Assembly: GCA_030019075.1 (NCBI GenBank)
Contig: JASEHD010000013.1
Location: 1 to 38,622 of the forward strand
Direction of reading: 5' to 3'
DNA from: Bacteroidota bacterium
GTDB taxonomy: Bacteria; Bacteroidota; Ignavibacteria; UBA10030; SZUA-254
Length of the DNA: 38,622 bases
The translations under genes were made by a program, and so were the position numbers. Shown piece by piece: positions 8,806-22,351 of this stretch. The stretch's first letter is position 1, and the number at the start of each line of letters is the position of its first letter. The notes under the pieces are model-generated. The model did not search any database. It worked only from the letters and a program-made list of their open reading frames with translations, and had not been told where the DNA came from.

Positions 8806-8846
8806 ACCGATAACCAATGAAATATTGGTTATCGGTTTGCTATTTT
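8806..8846 (+). terminator. Rho-independent terminator/attenuator between rplL and rpoB
   Basis: Perfect 13-bp inverted repeat ACCGATAACCAAT (8806-8818) / ATTGGTTATCGGT (8824-8836), 5-nt loop, followed by TTGCTATTTTTGTTTT. Confidence 0.75.
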
Positions 8847-8875
8847 TGTTTTATTAACAATCCGAGGTGATACAC

Positions 8876-11800
8876 TTGAAAAATCAAACAAACATTACAA
8901 ACGGAAGAATATCCTTCTCGAAGATTCCACCCATTGTTGAGTCCCCTGATTTGCTAAATGTTCAGTTGGAATCTTGGGAGAGTTTTCTTCAAACAAAGAT
9001 TCCTCCAGAAAAACGAATCAATAGAGGATTGCAACAGATTTTTCTAACGAATTTTCCCATAACCGATGCTCGCGAGAATTATTTACTTGAATTCGTAGAG
9101 TATAGTGTTGAAAAACCTAAATACCAAGTCGTCGAGTGTCAGGAACGTGGATTAACATACGCGGTACCGTTAAAAGCAAAAATGCGTTTGTCTACAAAAA
9201 GTGAAGATGGGAAGAGTTATTCTGATACACTGGAGCAAGAAGTTTATCTTGGTAACCTGCCTATGATGACACATCGGGGAACATTCATCATAAATGGTGC
9301 AGAGCGAGTTGTAGTAAGTCAACTTCATCGATCTCCGGGTGTTTTCTTTGATGAAACTATCCATCCGAATGGAATGTCAATTTATTCAGCACGTATTATT
9401 CCTCTGCGCGGCTCGTGGGTAGAATTCACAACCGATATCAGCAACGTTATGTATGTGTATATTGATCGGAAGAAAAAATTCCCGGTAACGACACTTCTCC
9501 GAGCAATAGGTTATTCTTCAGATGACGAAATTCTCCATCTCTTCAACCTCGTGGAAGAAGTAGACCCGCATAAAATTAATCTGAAAGATTATCTTGGGCG
9601 TATTGTTTGCAGCGATGTAGTAGATAAGAAAACAGGCGAAATCTTTATTAACAAAGATACAATCTTTGATGAGGATATATTAAAGAAAGTAAAAAAATCT
9701 GAGATCAAAAAGATACGCTTTTTAAAATACGAAGGAGTGGGAGAAAGTTCAGTAATTGCAAATACGATTCAGAAAGATACCGCCCGCACTGATGAAGAAG
9801 CTCTGAATACCATTTATCAACAGCTACGTTCGGGTGAAGCTCCTGATTATGATACTGCAAAAAATTTATTTGATCGACTCTTCTTCAACGAAAAAAGATA
9901 CGATCTTGGTGATGTTGGTAGATACAGGATGAGTGCTAAACTCGGTTTGAATATTCCTGTTACCACCACAACATTAACCAAAGATGATATTATAAGTATC
10001 ATCAATTATTTGCTCGATCTCCAGCAGGGAAGAAAGACTATAGATGACATTGATCATCTTGGAAATCGACGCGTCAGGACAGTCGGTGAACAAATTGGGC
10101 AGCAATTCAATATAGGGCTTGCTCGGATGTCGCGGACAATCCGTGAACGTCTAAGTTTACGTGATCAAGAGAGACTAACACCTCAGGATTTAGTGAATGC
10201 TCGTACGATTACAAGTGTTATAAATGCGTTCTTTGGGACTAATCAGTTATCCCAATTCATGGATCAAACAAATCCACTCGCCGAGATCACCCACAAGCGG
10301 AGGATGTCTGCACTTGGTCCTGGTGGATTGACAAGGGAAAGAGCAGGGTTTGAGGTACGTGACGTCCATTATACTCATTATGGTCGATTGTGTCCGATTG
10401 AAACACCTGAAGGACCCAATATAGGTTTAATATCATCGTTGTGTATTCATGCAAGAGTCAATGAATTTGGATTTATTGAAACACCATATCGAAAAATTCA
10501 CGATGGACGTGTTACCGAAGAGATCGAATTCATGACTGCCGAAAAAGAAGACGTGCATACTATCGCGCAAACGACTACAGAAATAGATGAAAAGGGTAAA
10601 TTCCAAACTGAACGTGTGAAAGCGAGGATTCAAAGTGATTATCCAATTTTACGGCCCGAGGAAGTCCAATACTTAGATGTCGCACCCAATCAGATAGTAA
10701 GCGCCGCCGCCGCATTAATCCCGTTCCTTGAGCATGATGACGCAAATCGTGCGTTGATGGGTTCCAATATGCAACGGCAGGCAGTACCGCTGCTTCGTCC
10801 TGAAACACCAATTGTTGGTACTGGCTTAGAAGAAAAAATTGCGCATGATGCTCGAACAATGATTGTCGCTGAAAGGAACGGCGTTGTTGAATTTGTCGAT
10901 GCTAATTCTATTATCGTGAATTATGATATCGATGAAACCAGCCAGGAAGCCATTGTTAGTTTCGAAGATAAGAAGAGGGTTGAATATCAGCTCATAAAAT
11001 TTTTCCGTACAAATCAAGATACTTCGATTAATCAACGGGCTGTTGTTAAACCCGGACAGAAAGTAAAGAAGGGAGAAATACTCGCCGATGGCTGTGCAAC
11101 TGACCAGGGTGAGTTAGCATTAGGAAGAAACATTCTCGTCGCATTTATGCCATGGCGAGGTTATAACTTCGAAGATGCAATCATTATCAATGAGCGTTTA
11201 GTTGCAAATGATGTATTCACATCACTTCATATTGAAGAATTTGAATTACAAGTCAGAGACACGAAGCGCGGGGAGGAAGAATTAACGCGTGAAATTCCGA
11301 ATGTCAGTGAAGATGCTGTAAAAGATTTAGATGAAAATGGAGTTATTCGTGTTGGCGCTGAAGTGGTCGAGGGAGATATCCTTATCGGTAAAATTACACC
11401 CAAAGGAGAAACAGAATCGACACCGGAGGAAAAATTACTCAAAGCCATTTTCGGTGAGAAAGCTGGAGATGTTAAAGATGCTTCCCTAAAAGCACCGCCC
11501 GGGATGAGAGGCATTGTGATAGCGACAAAACTTTTTAGCAGGAAGAGAAAAGATTCGGAATCGAAGAAAGAGGATAAACGGCTCGGCGATGGACTTGATA
11601 AATCCCAAAAGAAGGCATTGCAAGAAAATTATAATTTCCTGACGAGAAAACTTGGACTATTGCTTGATGGTGAGAAATCCTTAACAATCAGGAATATGGC
11701 AGGCGATGTAATACTTCGTGGAGGTATGGTGATCAAGAAGGATACATTCACTGACCTGAAGGATGTTGAAAAGCTTGACTATAAATCGGAATGGGTAGAA

Positions 11801-12652
11801 GACAAGAAAAAGAATGTAACCATTGTAAAGATTTATGAGAATTATTTTAAGAAACGCGATGATATCGAAGAATATTATAAACATGAAAAGATAAAAATCA
11901 TGCTTGGGGATGAACTACCTTCAGGCATTGTTCAGATGGCAAAGGTTTATATAGCGAAAAAACGTAAACTCGCTGTTGGCGATAAAATGGCAGGTAGACA
12001 TGGAAATAAGGGAGTTGTTGCAAAAATAGTTCATCAGGAAGATATGCCGTTTCTTGCCGATGGAACACCTGTTGATATCGTCTTAAATCCATTAGGTGTA
12101 CCATCACGTATGAATTTGGGTCAATTATTTGAAGCAGCGCTCGGATGGGCTGGGAAGAAACTCGGGGAAAAGTATGCATCACCAATATTCGATGGAGCTA
12201 CATGGGAAGAAGTTCAAGCAGAACTCGGGAAAGCGGGTTTGAGTAAAAACTCAAAAGCGACTCTATTTGATGGACGCACCGGTGATAAGTTTGACCAAGA
12301 CGTCAGTGTGGGGCAAATCTACATAATGAAACTTTCACACCTGGTAGATGATAAGATACATGCCAGGTCGATTGGACCATATTCATTAATAACCCAACAA
12401 CCGCTCGGCGGGAAAGCTCAATTCGGCGGTCAGCGTTTCGGCGAGATGGAAGTCTGGGCTCTTGAAGCTTATGGAGCCGCAAATATCCTTCAGGAGATAT
12501 TAACCGTAAAAAGCGATGATGTATATGGACGTGCAAAACTATATGAATCAATCGTTAAAGGAGATAATCTTCCTGAACCAAACATCCCAGAATCATTTAA
12601 TGTCCTCGTCCGTGAATTAATGGGCTTAGGACTTGATTTAAAGATAGAATAA
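8876..12652 (+). CDS. rpoB: DNA-directed RNA polymerase subunit beta
   Basis: Canonical RpoB motifs ([48 protein letters not shown]). The track start is GTG 8867, but that lies in the SD GAGGTGA, so TTG 8876 is more likely. Confidence 0.97.
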   Translation: MKNQTNITNGRISFSKIPPIVESPDLLNVQLESWESFLQTKIPPEKRINRGLQQIFLTNFPITDARENYLLEFVEYSVEKPKYQVVECQERGLTYAVPLKAKMRLSTKSEDGKSYSDTLEQEVYLGNLPMMTHRGTFIINGAERVVVSQLHRSPGVFFDETIHPNGMSIYSARIIPLRGSWVEFTTDISNVMYVYIDRKKKFPVTTLLRAIGYSSDDEILHLFNLVEEVDPHKINLKDYLGRIVCSDVVDKKTGEIFINKDTIFDEDILKKVKKSEIKKIRFLKYEGVGESSVIANTIQKDTARTDEEALNTIYQQLRSGEAPDYDTAKNLFDRLFFNEKRYDLGDVGRYRMSAKLGLNIPVTTTTLTKDDIISIINYLLDLQQGRKTIDDIDHLGNRRVRTVGEQIGQQFNIGLARMSRTIRERLSLRDQERLTPQDLVNARTITSVINAFFGTNQLSQFMDQTNPLAEITHKRRMSALGPGGLTRERAGFEVRDVHYTHYGRLCPIETPEGPNIGLISSLCIHARVNEFGFIETPYRKIHDGRVTEEIEFMTAEKEDVHTIAQTTTEIDEKGKFQTERVKARIQSDYPILRPEEVQYLDVAPNQIVSAAAALIPFLEHDDANRALMGSNMQRQAVPLLRPETPIVGTGLEEKIAHDARTMIVAERNGVVEFVDANSIIVNYDIDETSQEAIVSFEDKKRVEYQLIKFFRTNQDTSINQRAVVKPGQKVKKGEILADGCATDQGELALGRNILVAFMPWRGYNFEDAIIINERLVANDVFTSLHIEEFELQVRDTKRGEEELTREIPNVSEDAVKDLDENGVIRVGAEVVEGDILIGKITPKGETESTPEEKLLKAIFGEKAGDVKDASLKAPPGMRGIVIATKLFSRKRKDSESKKEDKRLGDGLDKSQKKALQENYNFLTRKLGLLLDGEKSLTIRNMAGDVILRGGMVIKKDTFTDLKDVEKLDYKSEWVEDKKKNVTIVKIYENYFKKRDDIEEYYKHEKIKIMLGDELPSGIVQMAKVYIAKKRKLAVGDKMAGRHGNKGVVAKIVHQEDMPFLADGTPVDIVLNPLGVPSRMNLGQLFEAALGWAGKKLGEKYASPIFDGATWEEVQAELGKAGLSKNSKATLFDGRTGDKFDQDVSVGQIYIMKLSHLVDDKIHARSIGPYSLITQQPLGGKAQFGGQRFGEMEVWALEAYGAANILQEILTVKSDDVYGRAKLYESIVKGDNLPEPNIPESFNVLVRELMGLGLDLKIE

Positions 12653-12674
12653 AGAAAGAGATTGGAGAAATACT

Positions 12675-15600
12675 ATGGCGTTTACAACACATGATACTCT
12701 GATTAAGAAAAGTTTTTCAAAAATCACCATAACACTTACATCATCCGATCTAATATTATCTAGATCGCATGGGGAAGTAACAAAGCCGGAAACAGTAAAT
12801 TATAGATCGTTCCGTCCTGAGAAAGATGGACTATTTTGCGAGAAAATTTTTGGTCCCGTGAGGGATTGGGAATGCCATTGCGGTAAATACAAACGTATTC
12901 GATACAAGGGAATAATTTGTGATCGTTGTGGTGTCGAGGTTACTCAAAAAAGTGTTCGTCGTGAGAGGATGGGGCATATCTCTCTCGCTGTACCGATTGT
13001 TCATATCTGGTACTTCCGATCAATGCCTTCAAAGATTGGAAATTGCTTAGGATTAAGCAGCAAAGATTTAGAGAAAGTAATCTATTATGAATCATACGTT
13101 GTCATCCAACCAGGCACAACTGGTCTTCAGAAATTAGATCTTCTTTCCGAAGAGCAATATTATGATATTCTTGGCTCGCTGCCGGAAAAAAATCAACATC
13201 TTGAGGACACAGATGTTAGGAAATTCATTGCGAAAATAGGTGGTGATGCTGTTAAAGATCTTTTAAAGCGTGTCGATGTTGAAGTTATTTCTGCAGAGCT
13301 TCGCACGGAAGTAAAAACGGAATCATCAGTTCAGAAGAAACAGGAAATTTTAAAACGATTAGCGGTTGTGGAAGCATTCCGTGAACGGGAAAATGGACCA
13401 CTTAACAAACCTGATTGGATGGTGTTGGATGTTATCCCCGTGATTCCTCCTGAGTTGCGACCACTGGTACCACTTGAAGGTGGTCGTTTTGCTACATCCG
13501 ACTTGAATGATCTGTATCGTAGAGTGATTATCCGTAATAATCGTTTGAAGCGTTTGATCGAAATAAAAGCTCCAGAGGTGATCTTACGAAACGAGAAACG
13601 GATGTTACAAGAAGCCGTTGATTCATTGTTTGATAATTCGCGACGTGCGAATGCAGTGCGCTCAGATAATAATCGTGCTCTGAAATCACTTTCGGATATG
13701 CTGAAAGGAAAACAGGGGAGGTTTCGGCAAAATTTATTAGGTAAACGAGTTGATTATTCCGGACGTTCTGTTATCGTTGTCTGTCCCGAATTAAAATTGC
13801 ATGAATGCGGTTTGCCAAAAGATATGGCAGTCGAATTGTTCAAACCATTTATCATCCGAAAGTTAATTGAACGCGGACTTGTTAAAACGGTCAAGAGTGC
13901 AAAGAAGCTCGTTGACAAAAAAGGTCAAGAGGTTTGGGAAATTCTTGAAAATATCATAGATGGACATCCCATATTATTAAATCGTGCCCCTACTCTGCAT
14001 CGTCTCGGTATCCAAGCTTTCCAGCCGGTTCTTATTGAAGGTAAAGCGATCCAGATCCACCCGATGGTGTGTACAGCATTCAATGCCGACTTTGACGGTG
14101 ATCAAATGGCAGTTCACATACCGCTATCGTATGATGCTCAGCTTGAAGCACGGATTTTAATGTTGTCGAGCCATAATATCCTTTCACCCTCCAATGGTTC
14201 ACCGATCGTACATCCTACACAGGATCAAGTTTTAGGATGTTATTATTTGACAAAATCCAAATCAGGGGATTTAGGCGAGGGGAAAATATTTTCTTCACCA
14301 GATGAAGTTATCATTGCCTATAATGCGGGTAAAATTGGTTTACATGCCCGGATAAAAGCAAGAATAGATAGTAATCTGATCGAGACAACTACAGGACGTG
14401 TTCTATTTAATCAAATCGTTCCAAAAGAAATAGGTTTTATAAATGAATTATTAAACAAAAAGAGATTGGTACAAATCGTTCTCTTGGTATTCCGTGCCTG
14501 CGGTAATGTAAGAACAGCCGAATTTCTTGATAAACTAAAAGACCTTGGATTCTTTTATGCAACCAAAGCTGGACTATCTGTGAGTGTTGAAGATGTCATT
14601 ATTCCTAAAGAGAAAGATGTCATAATCACAAAAGCATTCAAAGATGTTGATAATATCCAGAATCAATATTATCGTGGTTTCATAACAAACGGGGAGAGAT
14701 ATAATAAAGTTATAGATATATGGACTCGGACAACAAATAAGGTAGCCGAGCGATTATTTGATTCCCTGCAACATGATAAGGATGGATTTAATTCTCTCTA
14801 CATGATGGTTGATTCAGGTGCGCGTGGCTCGAAAGAACAAGTCCGACAGTTAGCTGGTATGCGCGGACTTATGGCGAAACCACAGAAAAGTCTTTCGGGT
14901 GCAACTGGTGAATTAATCGAAAACCCGATCATTTCAAATTTCAGAGAGGGGCTATCCATACTTGAGTATTTTATATCGACTCATGGTGCACGTAAAGGGC
15001 TTGCTGATACCGCATTAAAGACTGCGGATGCTGGTTATTTAACACGTCGCTTAGTTGATGTCGCTCAAGATGCTATAATTACGATTGAAGATTGTGGAAC
15101 GATCCGAGGTGTACTAACCGCTGCCCTCAAAGAAGGTGAAGATATTAAAGAACCTCTGACAGAACGTATTTTAGGACGGGTCGCAGTTCATGATGTTGTT
15201 GATCCCATAACGAAAGAAGTTATTGTTAAAAGAGGTGAAGATATTGATGACATGAAAGCGCTGGCAATTTCTGACACATCTATTGAGGCAGTTGAGATTC
15301 GATCAGTCTTAGCTTGCGAAGCAAAGCGTGGAATCTGTGCTAAATGTTATGGACGTAATCTAACGACTTCTATCATAGCTGAACCGGGTGAGCCTATTGG
15401 CATTATCGCTGCCCAATCAATTGGTGAACCTGGGACACAATTAACATTGAGGACTTTTCATACTGGTGGTACAGCAAGTTTAATCACCACACAATCACAA
15501 ATCGTTTCAAAATTCGACGGAAGGATACGATACGATGGGATCAAATTTCTAAAGCAAACTGATGCTGATGCGAGAACAATAGTATTAGGAAGAAGTGGAG

Positions 15601-16955
15601 TTGTCAACGTCTTAGATTCTGATAATCGTATGCTGACAAAATATGATGTACCATATGGTGCAACACTTTTAGTAATTGATGATATGTTTATTAAGAAAGG
15701 CGAAATTATATATGAATGCGATCCTTACAATGCAGTTATTATCTCGGAACATACAGGCATTGTAAAATACCACGACCTGATTGAAAATGCAACATATCGT
15801 GAGGAACCCGATGAACAAACAGGGCATATTCAGAAAGTCGTAATTGATTCGCGAGATCGATCAAAGAGCCCAACATTAATTATTCAAAATGATGAAGAAC
15901 TAATCCTCGCCAGCTATATCGTTCCAACGAGAGCTCATCTGATTGTAAGTGAAGGTGAAAAAATTCAAGCTGGAACAATTTTGGTGAAAATCCCAAGGGA
16001 TAGTGGAAAAACCCGAGATATTACAGGTGGTTTACCGCGCGTGATTGAGCTATTTGAAGCACGAAGGCCATCGGATCCAGCGATAATATCGGAGATCGAT
16101 GGAATCATCAAATTTGGAGAATCTCGTCGCGGTTCTCGTGAAATAATTGTTCAAAGCCATGATGGATTGGATGAACGACATTATCTAATTCCGATGGGGA
16201 AGCATGTTCTTGTTCAAGCTAACGACCTGATACGTTCAGGGGAACGTCTCTCTGATGGTGCAATTGATCCACATGATATTCTCAGGATTAAAGGTGTTGG
16301 TGCTGCACAGGAATATCTCGTCAATGAGATCCAAGAAGTGTATCGCATGCAAGGAGTGAAAATCAACGATAAACATATTGAGGTGATAGTACGCCAGATG
16401 ATGTTGAAGGTTCGTATCATTGATCCTGGTGATACAAAATTCCTTGAAGACGATTACGTTGATATTCATAGTTTGAATGCTGAAAACGAAATGTTGAAAG
16501 ATCAAGTTATTATCACCAGCAAAGGAGATTCTAAATTAAAAAATGGGCAGATTATTTCGAAGAAGAAGGTGAGAGAAGTTAATACTGAACTGCGTAAGAA
16601 AAGTAAAAAAATAATTGAGTTTCGTGATACAGAGCCAGCTACTGCTGAACCGATTCTTCTTGGAATAACACAAGCTGCGCTATCAACTGAAAGCTTTATA
16701 TCTGCCGCCTCTTTCCAAGAAACAACAAAAGTTTTAACTGATGCAGCTATTCAAGGAAAAGTCGATCACCTTCTTGGATTGAAAGAAAACGTAATTATGG
16801 GACACTTAATCCCTACCGGGACAGGATTAAAAAAATTCAGAAATATCATTGTTACGTCTCATGAAGAAATTCCTGAAGCAGAAATCGAAAAAGAAGTGGA
16901 AGAAGTAGTCAAGGTAAAAAAGACAAGGCGAAAAGAAAAGATTGCATCTGATTAA
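12675..16955 (+). CDS. rpoC: DNA-directed RNA polymerase subunit beta'
   Basis: Catalytic [12 protein letters not shown], zinc-ribbon [23 protein letters not shown]. Confidence 0.99.
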   Translation: MAFTTHDTLIKKSFSKITITLTSSDLILSRSHGEVTKPETVNYRSFRPEKDGLFCEKIFGPVRDWECHCGKYKRIRYKGIICDRCGVEVTQKSVRRERMGHISLAVPIVHIWYFRSMPSKIGNCLGLSSKDLEKVIYYESYVVIQPGTTGLQKLDLLSEEQYYDILGSLPEKNQHLEDTDVRKFIAKIGGDAVKDLLKRVDVEVISAELRTEVKTESSVQKKQEILKRLAVVEAFRERENGPLNKPDWMVLDVIPVIPPELRPLVPLEGGRFATSDLNDLYRRVIIRNNRLKRLIEIKAPEVILRNEKRMLQEAVDSLFDNSRRANAVRSDNNRALKSLSDMLKGKQGRFRQNLLGKRVDYSGRSVIVVCPELKLHECGLPKDMAVELFKPFIIRKLIERGLVKTVKSAKKLVDKKGQEVWEILENIIDGHPILLNRAPTLHRLGIQAFQPVLIEGKAIQIHPMVCTAFNADFDGDQMAVHIPLSYDAQLEARILMLSSHNILSPSNGSPIVHPTQDQVLGCYYLTKSKSGDLGEGKIFSSPDEVIIAYNAGKIGLHARIKARIDSNLIETTTGRVLFNQIVPKEIGFINELLNKKRLVQIVLLVFRACGNVRTAEFLDKLKDLGFFYATKAGLSVSVEDVIIPKEKDVIITKAFKDVDNIQNQYYRGFITNGERYNKVIDIWTRTTNKVAERLFDSLQHDKDGFNSLYMMVDSGARGSKEQVRQLAGMRGLMAKPQKSLSGATGELIENPIISNFREGLSILEYFISTHGARKGLADTALKTADAGYLTRRLVDVAQDAIITIEDCGTIRGVLTAALKEGEDIKEPLTERILGRVAVHDVVDPITKEVIVKRGEDIDDMKALAISDTSIEAVEIRSVLACEAKRGICAKCYGRNLTTSIIAEPGEPIGIIAAQSIGEPGTQLTLRTFHTGGTASLITTQSQIVSKFDGRIRYDGIKFLKQTDADARTIVLGRSGVVNVLDSDNRMLTKYDVPYGATLLVIDDMFIKKGEIIYECDPYNAVIISEHTGIVKYHDLIENATYREEPDEQTGHIQKVVIDSRDRSKSPTLIIQNDEELILASYIVPTRAHLIVSEGEKIQAGTILVKIPRDSGKTRDITGGLPRVIELFEARRPSDPAIISEIDGIIKFGESRRGSREIIVQSHDGLDERHYLIPMGKHVLVQANDLIRSGERLSDGAIDPHDILRIKGVGAAQEYLVNEIQEVYRMQGVKINDKHIEVIVRQMMLKVRIIDPGDTKFLEDDYVDIHSLNAENEMLKDQVIITSKGDSKLKNGQIISKKKVREVNTELRKKSKKIIEFRDTEPATAEPILLGITQAALSTESFISAASFQETTKVLTDAAIQGKVDHLLGLKENVIMGHLIPTGTGLKKFRNIIVTSHEEIPEAEIEKEVEEVVKVKKTRRKEKIASD

Positions 16956-16961
16956 TAAATA

Positions 16962-16990
16962 TTGACTAATTAAAAAGAATTTCATATATT
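16962..16990 (+). promoter_or_regulatory. Candidate sigma70-like internal promoter upstream of rpsL
   Basis: TTGACT (16962-16967), 17-nt spacer, TATATT (16985-16990) in the rpoC-rpsL gap. Confidence 0.5.
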
Positions 16991-17024
16991 AATAAGCTTT
17001 TTATAATTTAAGGAGTTACACGTA

Positions 17025-17399
17025 TTGCCCACAATAAATCAACTAATTCGATTTAGTAGAGAGAAAGTAACGTGGAAAAGTAAAGCCCCTGCACTTCAGC
17101 AATCTCCCCAAAAACGAGGAGTTTGCACAAGGGTTTATACAACAACACCGAAAAAACCGAATTCGGCATTAAGAAAAGTTGCCAGAGTTCGGCTAACTAA
17201 TAGTATCGAAGTAACTGCATATATACCCGGTGAAGGGCATAATTTGCAGGAACATTCGATTGTATTAATTCGTGGTGGCAGGGTTAAAGACCTACCCGGT
17301 GTCAGATATCACATTATCCGAGGAACATTGGATACTGCTGGAGTTACTGATAGGAAACAGGGTAGATCAAAATATGGAACAAAAAAACCAAAACAATAA
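17025..17399 (+). CDS. rpsL: 30S ribosomal protein S12 (TTG start)
   Basis: [10 protein letters not shown]...[31 protein letters not shown]. Confidence 0.98.
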   Translation: MPTINQLIRFSREKVTWKSKAPALQQSPQKRGVCTRVYTTTPKKPNSALRKVARVRLTNSIEVTAYIPGEGHNLQEHSIVLIRGGRVKDLPGVRYHIIRGTLDTAGVTDRKQGRSKYGTKKPKQ

Positions 17400-17402
17400 G
17401 AT

Positions 17403-17873
17403 ATGAGAAAAAAAAGAACGACAAAACGAATAATTTTACCAGATCCCAAGCATAATGATCTTCTTGTAGCTCGTTTTGTAAATAATGTGTTGAAATGCGG
17501 GAAGAAAAATACCGCGCGTAAGATCGTTTATGAAGCATTTGATATGGCAGGGCAGCGGATGAAAGAAACTCCGGGTTTGGATGTTTTTAAAAAAGCAATT
17601 AATAATGTAAAACCGTTACTCGAAATTCGTGCAAGGCGTGTGGGTGGCGCAACATATCAGGTTCCGACAGAAGTCCGGGAAGATAGAAGTATTGCGCTTG
17701 CAATTCGCTGGTTAATTAATTATGCTTCCGAACGAAAAGATAAATCGATGGCATTAAAAATTGCCGCAGAGTTAGTAGCGGCTGCTAATAATGAAGGAAA
17801 TGCAGTCAAGAAAAAAGAAGATACGCATAAAATGGCTGAAGCAAACAAAGCGTTCGCTCATTTTAAATGGTAG
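17403..17873 (+). CDS. rpsG: 30S ribosomal protein S7
   Basis: MRKKRTTKR...LKCGKKNTARKIVYEAFD...RRVGGATYQVPTEVR. Confidence 0.98.
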   Translation: MRKKRTTKRIILPDPKHNDLLVARFVNNVLKCGKKNTARKIVYEAFDMAGQRMKETPGLDVFKKAINNVKPLLEIRARRVGGATYQVPTEVREDRSIALAIRWLINYASERKDKSMALKIAAELVAAANNEGNAVKKKEDTHKMAEANKAFAHFKW

Positions 17874-17921
17874 GATGGATAAATAATTTTATGATTTTGA
17901 GGAATAGATAGATACGTACGT

Positions 17922-20024
17922 ATGGCAAGGGTTTACACATTAAATAGAACAAGAAATGTCGGTATCATGGCACATATTGATGCTGGTAAGACGACTACGA
18001 CTGAGCGAATTCTTTTTTACACTGGTATTCTTCATCGGATGGGAGAAGTCCATGATGGTGCAGCAACCATGGATTGGATGGAACAAGAGAAAGAAAGAGG
18101 AATTACAATCACAAGTGCTGCAACCTCTTGTTTTTGGAATGATCATCGAATAAACATTATTGATACACCAGGGCATGTTGATTTTACTGCCGAAGTTGAG
18201 CGTTCATTGAGAGTATTAGATGGTGCCATTGCATTATTTTGCTCAGTTGGTGGTGTCGAACCTCAATCAGAAACGGTGTGGCGGCAAGCTGATAAATATG
18301 CTGTCCCACGTTTAGCTTTCGTGAATAAAATGGACCGTGTTGGTGCAGATTTCATTAATGTTGTTGAGATGATGAAAACACGGCTTGGTGCGAATGCCGT
18401 ACCGATCCAGATACCGCTTGGTGAAGGTGAGTTATTTACCGGATATATTGATCTCATTACTTTTAAAGCTCATGTTTTTCTCGAAAGTAGTTCAGGTACA
18501 GAGTGGGATGTTATAGAAATTCCAAAAGGACTTAAAAAGAAAGCATGCGAATATCGTACAAAAATGCTTGAAGCAATTTCTGATAAAGATGATACTTTAT
18601 TGGAGAAATATCTTGAAGGGAAAGAAATATCACCCGATGAAATTAGAAAAGTTCTTAGACGTGCATGTTTGAAGGTTAGCATTATTCCCGTTCTTTGCGG
18701 TTCAGCATTCAAGAATAAAGGGGTTCAAGCTTTATTAGATGCAGTGGTTGATTTTCTACCATCGCCATTAGATGTATTCCAAGGCGAAGTTCCAGGACAT
18801 CATGTGAACATGAAAGATCATGTCGTTCGCAAGGTTGATGACAATGAAAACTTCAGCGCTCTCGCATTCAAATTAATGACCGATCCTTATGTCGGAAAAT
18901 TGACATACATTCGTGTATATTCAGGAAAAGTGGCTGCGGGGTCATATGTTTATAACTCGATATCCGGGAAGAAAGAGCGGATTGGGCGCTTACTCCGGAT
19001 GCATGCGAATCATAGGGAAGATGTTGATGAAGCATATACAGGTGATATCGTTGCAGTAATCGGATTGAAACATACGAAGACTGGCGATACTCTTTGTGAA
19101 GAAGACGATCCGATCGTCTTAGAGAAAATGGAATTTCCCGAACCTGTCATCTCCATTGCGATCGAGCCGAAAACAAAAGCTGATCAGGAAAAGATGGGTG
19201 AATCACTATCAAAACTTTCGGACGAGGACCCGACGTTTATAGTTTCCACAAATGAAGAAACGGGTCAAACAATTATAAGTGGAATGGGTGAACTTCATCT
19301 TGAAATCATCATTGACCGAATGAAAAGAGAATTTAGAGTCGAAGCAAATGTCGGTAAACCGCAAGTTGCATATAGAGAAACGATCCGCAAAAAGGTTGAG
19401 CAGGAATCGAAATTTGTTCGTCAATCCGGTGGTCGTGGTCAGTATGGTCATGTTGTTATTGAGATCAGCCCTAACGAAAAAGGAAAAGGTTACGAATTCG
19501 AAAACGCAATCGTTGGTGGAGTGATTCCGAAAGAATACATCAAACCAGTCTCTCAGGGAATCATCGAAGCTATGCAAAACGGCGTTCTTGCAGGTTATCC
19601 GATGGTCGATGTAAAAATAAAATTAACTGATGGATCATTCCATCAGGTAGATTCATCCGAGATGGCATTCAAAATTGCTGGATCAATAGCATTTAAAGAA
19701 GCAGCAGAGAAGGCAGACCCTGTTCTCCTCGAGCCAATTATGGATGTTGAAGTGATCACTCCGGAAGATTACATGGGTGATGTAATGGGTGATATAAGCG
19801 CACGTCGTGGAAAAATCGAAGGATTAAGCAATCGTAAAGATGCACAAGTTATTAAAGCAAAAGTTCCACTTTCTGAAATGTTTGGTTATTCAACCCAGCT
19901 TCGGTCAATGACACAAGGCAGGGCAATTTATACAATGCAATTCGCTTACTATGCAGAAGCACCACAAAGCATTTCAGATCAGATTATTGAAAAAGTTAAA
20001 GGCAATCTACAAGTTACAGTTTAG
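17922..20024 (+). CDS. fusA: Elongation factor G
   Basis: [25 protein letters not shown]...DTPGHVDFT...NKMD; 700 aa. Confidence 0.98.
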   Translation: MARVYTLNRTRNVGIMAHIDAGKTTTTERILFYTGILHRMGEVHDGAATMDWMEQEKERGITITSAATSCFWNDHRINIIDTPGHVDFTAEVERSLRVLDGAIALFCSVGGVEPQSETVWRQADKYAVPRLAFVNKMDRVGADFINVVEMMKTRLGANAVPIQIPLGEGELFTGYIDLITFKAHVFLESSSGTEWDVIEIPKGLKKKACEYRTKMLEAISDKDDTLLEKYLEGKEISPDEIRKVLRRACLKVSIIPVLCGSAFKNKGVQALLDAVVDFLPSPLDVFQGEVPGHHVNMKDHVVRKVDDNENFSALAFKLMTDPYVGKLTYIRVYSGKVAAGSYVYNSISGKKERIGRLLRMHANHREDVDEAYTGDIVAVIGLKHTKTGDTLCEEDDPIVLEKMEFPEPVISIAIEPKTKADQEKMGESLSKLSDEDPTFIVSTNEETGQTIISGMGELHLEIIIDRMKREFRVEANVGKPQVAYRETIRKKVEQESKFVRQSGGRGQYGHVVIEISPNEKGKGYEFENAIVGGVIPKEYIKPVSQGIIEAMQNGVLAGYPMVDVKIKLTDGSFHQVDSSEMAFKIAGSIAFKEAAEKADPVLLEPIMDVEVITPEDYMGDVMGDISARRGKIEGLSNRKDAQVIKAKVPLSEMFGYSTQLRSMTQGRAIYTMQFAYYAEAPQSISDQIIEKVKGNLQVTV

Positions 20025-20071
20025 GATTTAATCAATCACAAAATCATCTCAGCTTATAAGGAGATTTATAT

Positions 20072-21283
20072 ATGGCAAAAGAAAAATTTACAAGAGACAA
20101 ACCGCACGTAAACGTCGGGACCATTGGTCACATCGATCACGGTAAGACGACCCTTACCGCTGCGATTACGATGGTTTTGAGCAAGAAAGGATTATCATCA
20201 ATACGCACCTTCGATAGCATTGATAATGCTCCTGAAGAACGTGAACGTGGTATCACTATCGCAGTCGCACACGTTGAGTACGCAACTGACAAACGGCATT
20301 ATGCGCACGTCGACTGTCCGGGTCACGCAGATTATATCAAGAATATGATCACCGGTGCAGCACAAATGGATGGAGCTATCCTCGTAGTCGCCGCCAATGA
20401 TGGGCCCATGCCTCAGACACGTGAACACATTCTGCTTGCTCGACAAGTAGGCGTACCCAAAGTCGTCGTATTTTTGAATAAGGTTGATATGGTCGATGAT
20501 CCTGAGTTGATCGAGTTGGTTGAGATGGAGCTTCGCGATCTCTTGAAAAAATATGAATTCCCAGGCGATGAAATTCCTATCGTACAAGGTAGTGCATTAA
20601 AAGCTATGGAACGGGCAATAGCTCCAGATTCGAAAATCGATGATCCAGCATTCAAATGTATCTTCAACCTAATGGATGCTGTCGATAGTTACATAACACT
20701 GCCTAAGCGTGATATTGATAAACCATTCTTAATGCCTATCGAAGACGTTTTCTCGATTACAGGCAGAGGTACGGTTGGTACTGGTCGTGTAGAGCGTGGT
20801 AAAGCAAAAGTCGGTGACGAGGTTGAAGTGGTTGGTTTAGGTGCACATAAAAAGACGGTTATTACAGGTGCTGAGATGTTCCGTAAAGAACTTGATGAAG
20901 TTCAAGCAGGTGATAACGCCGGATTACTCTTGCGTGGTGTTGAAAAGAATGATCTTGAGCGTGGAATGGTCGTCTCAAAGCCCGGAAGTATCACGCCGCA
21001 CAAAAAATTCACATGTCAGGTTTACATTCTTAAGAAAGAAGAAGGTGGACGGCACACTCCATTCTTTACCGGATATCGTCCTCAGTTTTATTTCCGGACA
21101 ACCGACGTAACAGGCGTTGCAACATTACCTACTGGGACTGAAATGGTTATGCCCGGTGATAACGTCGACAATCTATCTGTCGAATTGATTTCCGAGATTG
21201 CAATGGAAGAAGGTTTAAGATTTGCAATTCGTGAAGGCGGACATACGGTCGGTGCCGGTGTTGTAACGAAAATTCTTCAATAA
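20072..21283 (+). CDS. tuf: Elongation factor Tu
   Basis: [22 protein letters not shown]...[21 protein letters not shown]...NKVDMV. Confidence 0.98.
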   Translation: MAKEKFTRDKPHVNVGTIGHIDHGKTTLTAAITMVLSKKGLSSIRTFDSIDNAPEERERGITIAVAHVEYATDKRHYAHVDCPGHADYIKNMITGAAQMDGAILVVAANDGPMPQTREHILLARQVGVPKVVVFLNKVDMVDDPELIELVEMELRDLLKKYEFPGDEIPIVQGSALKAMERAIAPDSKIDDPAFKCIFNLMDAVDSYITLPKRDIDKPFLMPIEDVFSITGRGTVGTGRVERGKAKVGDEVEVVGLGAHKKTVITGAEMFRKELDEVQAGDNAGLLLRGVEKNDLERGMVVSKPGSITPHKKFTCQVYILKKEEGGRHTPFFTGYRPQFYFRTTDVTGVATLPTGTEMVMPGDNVDNLSVELISEIAMEEGLRFAIREGGHTVGAGVVTKILQ

Positions 21284-21305
21284 AAAAGGATAAGGAATAA
21301 AACCA

Positions 21306-21614
21306 GTGGCTGGACAAAAGATACGCATAAAATTAAAGTCATATGATCATGCGCTGATCGATAAATCAGCCGAGAAAATCATTAAGACAGTCAAATCGAC
21401 TGGTGCTATCGTCTCTGGTCCTATTCCTTTACCGACAAAACGTACTCTCTATACTGTTTTGCGCTCACCAAATGTAGATAAAAAATCGCGTGAACAGTTC
21501 GAGATGCGATCCCATAAGCGCCTAATCGACATTCTAAACTCGTCAAACAAGACGGTTGATTCGTTGATGAAGCTGGAGCTTCCCGCAGGTGTCGATGTGG
21601 AGATTAAAGTTTAA
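21306..21614 (+). CDS. rpsJ: 30S ribosomal protein S10 (GTG start)
   Basis: [31 protein letters not shown]. Confidence 0.98.
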   Translation: MAGQKIRIKLKSYDHALIDKSAEKIIKTVKSTGAIVSGPIPLPTKRTLYTVLRSPNVDKKSREQFEMRSHKRLIDILNSSNKTVDSLMKLELPAGVDVEIKV

Positions 21615-21646
21615 TTCTATTTATAAAAATTTAATAACAGTTAAAT

Positions 21647-21675
21647 CCCGGTGTCTTTAGTTTGTCGACACTGGG
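21647..21675 (+). promoter_or_regulatory. Hairpin in the rpsJ-rplC intergenic gap
   Basis: CCCGGTGTC (21647-21655) / GACACTGGG (21667-21675), 9-bp stem with one G-U, 11-nt loop. Confidence 0.45.
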
Positions 21676-21709
21676 GAAGATGAAATTTGTTTATTCGAGT
21701 TAATAAAAA

Positions 21710-22339
21710 ATGAGTGGTATTCTTGGAAAAAAGATTGGTATGACAAGTGTCTTCGATGATAAAGGGGAATCTATCCCCTGCACGATTATCGAAGCAGGTC
21801 CTTGTTATGTCACTCAGATTAAAACAAAAGAAAAAGATGGTTACGAAGCCGTACAGCTCGCATTCGAAGAAAAAAAAGAGCGGCGCGTTAATAAACCATT
21901 AAGCGGACATTTTAAAAAAGCCGGAGTCTCACCCAAGAAATTGATGTGTGAGTTCAGAACATTTGATATTTCTAAATTCCAGATTGGTACAGAAATCAAA
22001 ATTGAAACACTCTTTTCAAAAGGAGATCAGGTTTCTGTATCTGGAACATCAAAAGGTCGAGGATTCCAGGGTGTTGTTAAGCGTCATCATTTCGGTGGTG
22101 GTTCCAAAACACATGGGCAAAGTGATCGCGTACGTGCGCCAGGTTCTATTGGTTCAAGTTCATATCCTTCAAGGGTATTCAAAGGTCAAAGAATGGCAGG
22201 GCGGATGGGTGGTGAGCAAATCACAGTAAAAAATCTGCGTGTGGTGCAAATTATTCCAGAGTCCAACCTCGTATTGATTAGCGGCTCAGTACCAGGATTT
22301 AATAATAGCTATGTCGAGATTCTGAAAGAAATAAAATAA
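21710..22339 (+). CDS. rplC: 50S ribosomal protein L3
   Basis: [17 protein letters not shown]...[20 protein letters not shown]. Confidence 0.98.
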   Translation: MSGILGKKIGMTSVFDDKGESIPCTIIEAGPCYVTQIKTKEKDGYEAVQLAFEEKKERRVNKPLSGHFKKAGVSPKKLMCEFRTFDISKFQIGTEIKIETLFSKGDQVSVSGTSKGRGFQGVVKRHHFGGGSKTHGQSDRVRAPGSIGSSSYPSRVFKGQRMAGRMGGEQITVKNLRVVQIIPESNLVLISGSVPGFNNSYVEILKEIK

Positions 22340-22351
22340 GACAATAAAATT

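Noticed and set aside
10250-10450. Rifampicin- or streptomycin-resistance alleles in rpoB/rpsL
   Set aside because: The RRDR ([31 protein letters not shown]) and the S12 KKPNS/GVRYH regions look wild type.
20072-21283. Possible unusual EF-Tu ([12 protein letters not shown] instead of ITINTSHVEYET)
   Set aside because: The catalytic and switch motifs are intact; such variants are common across bacterial phyla, so not notable.
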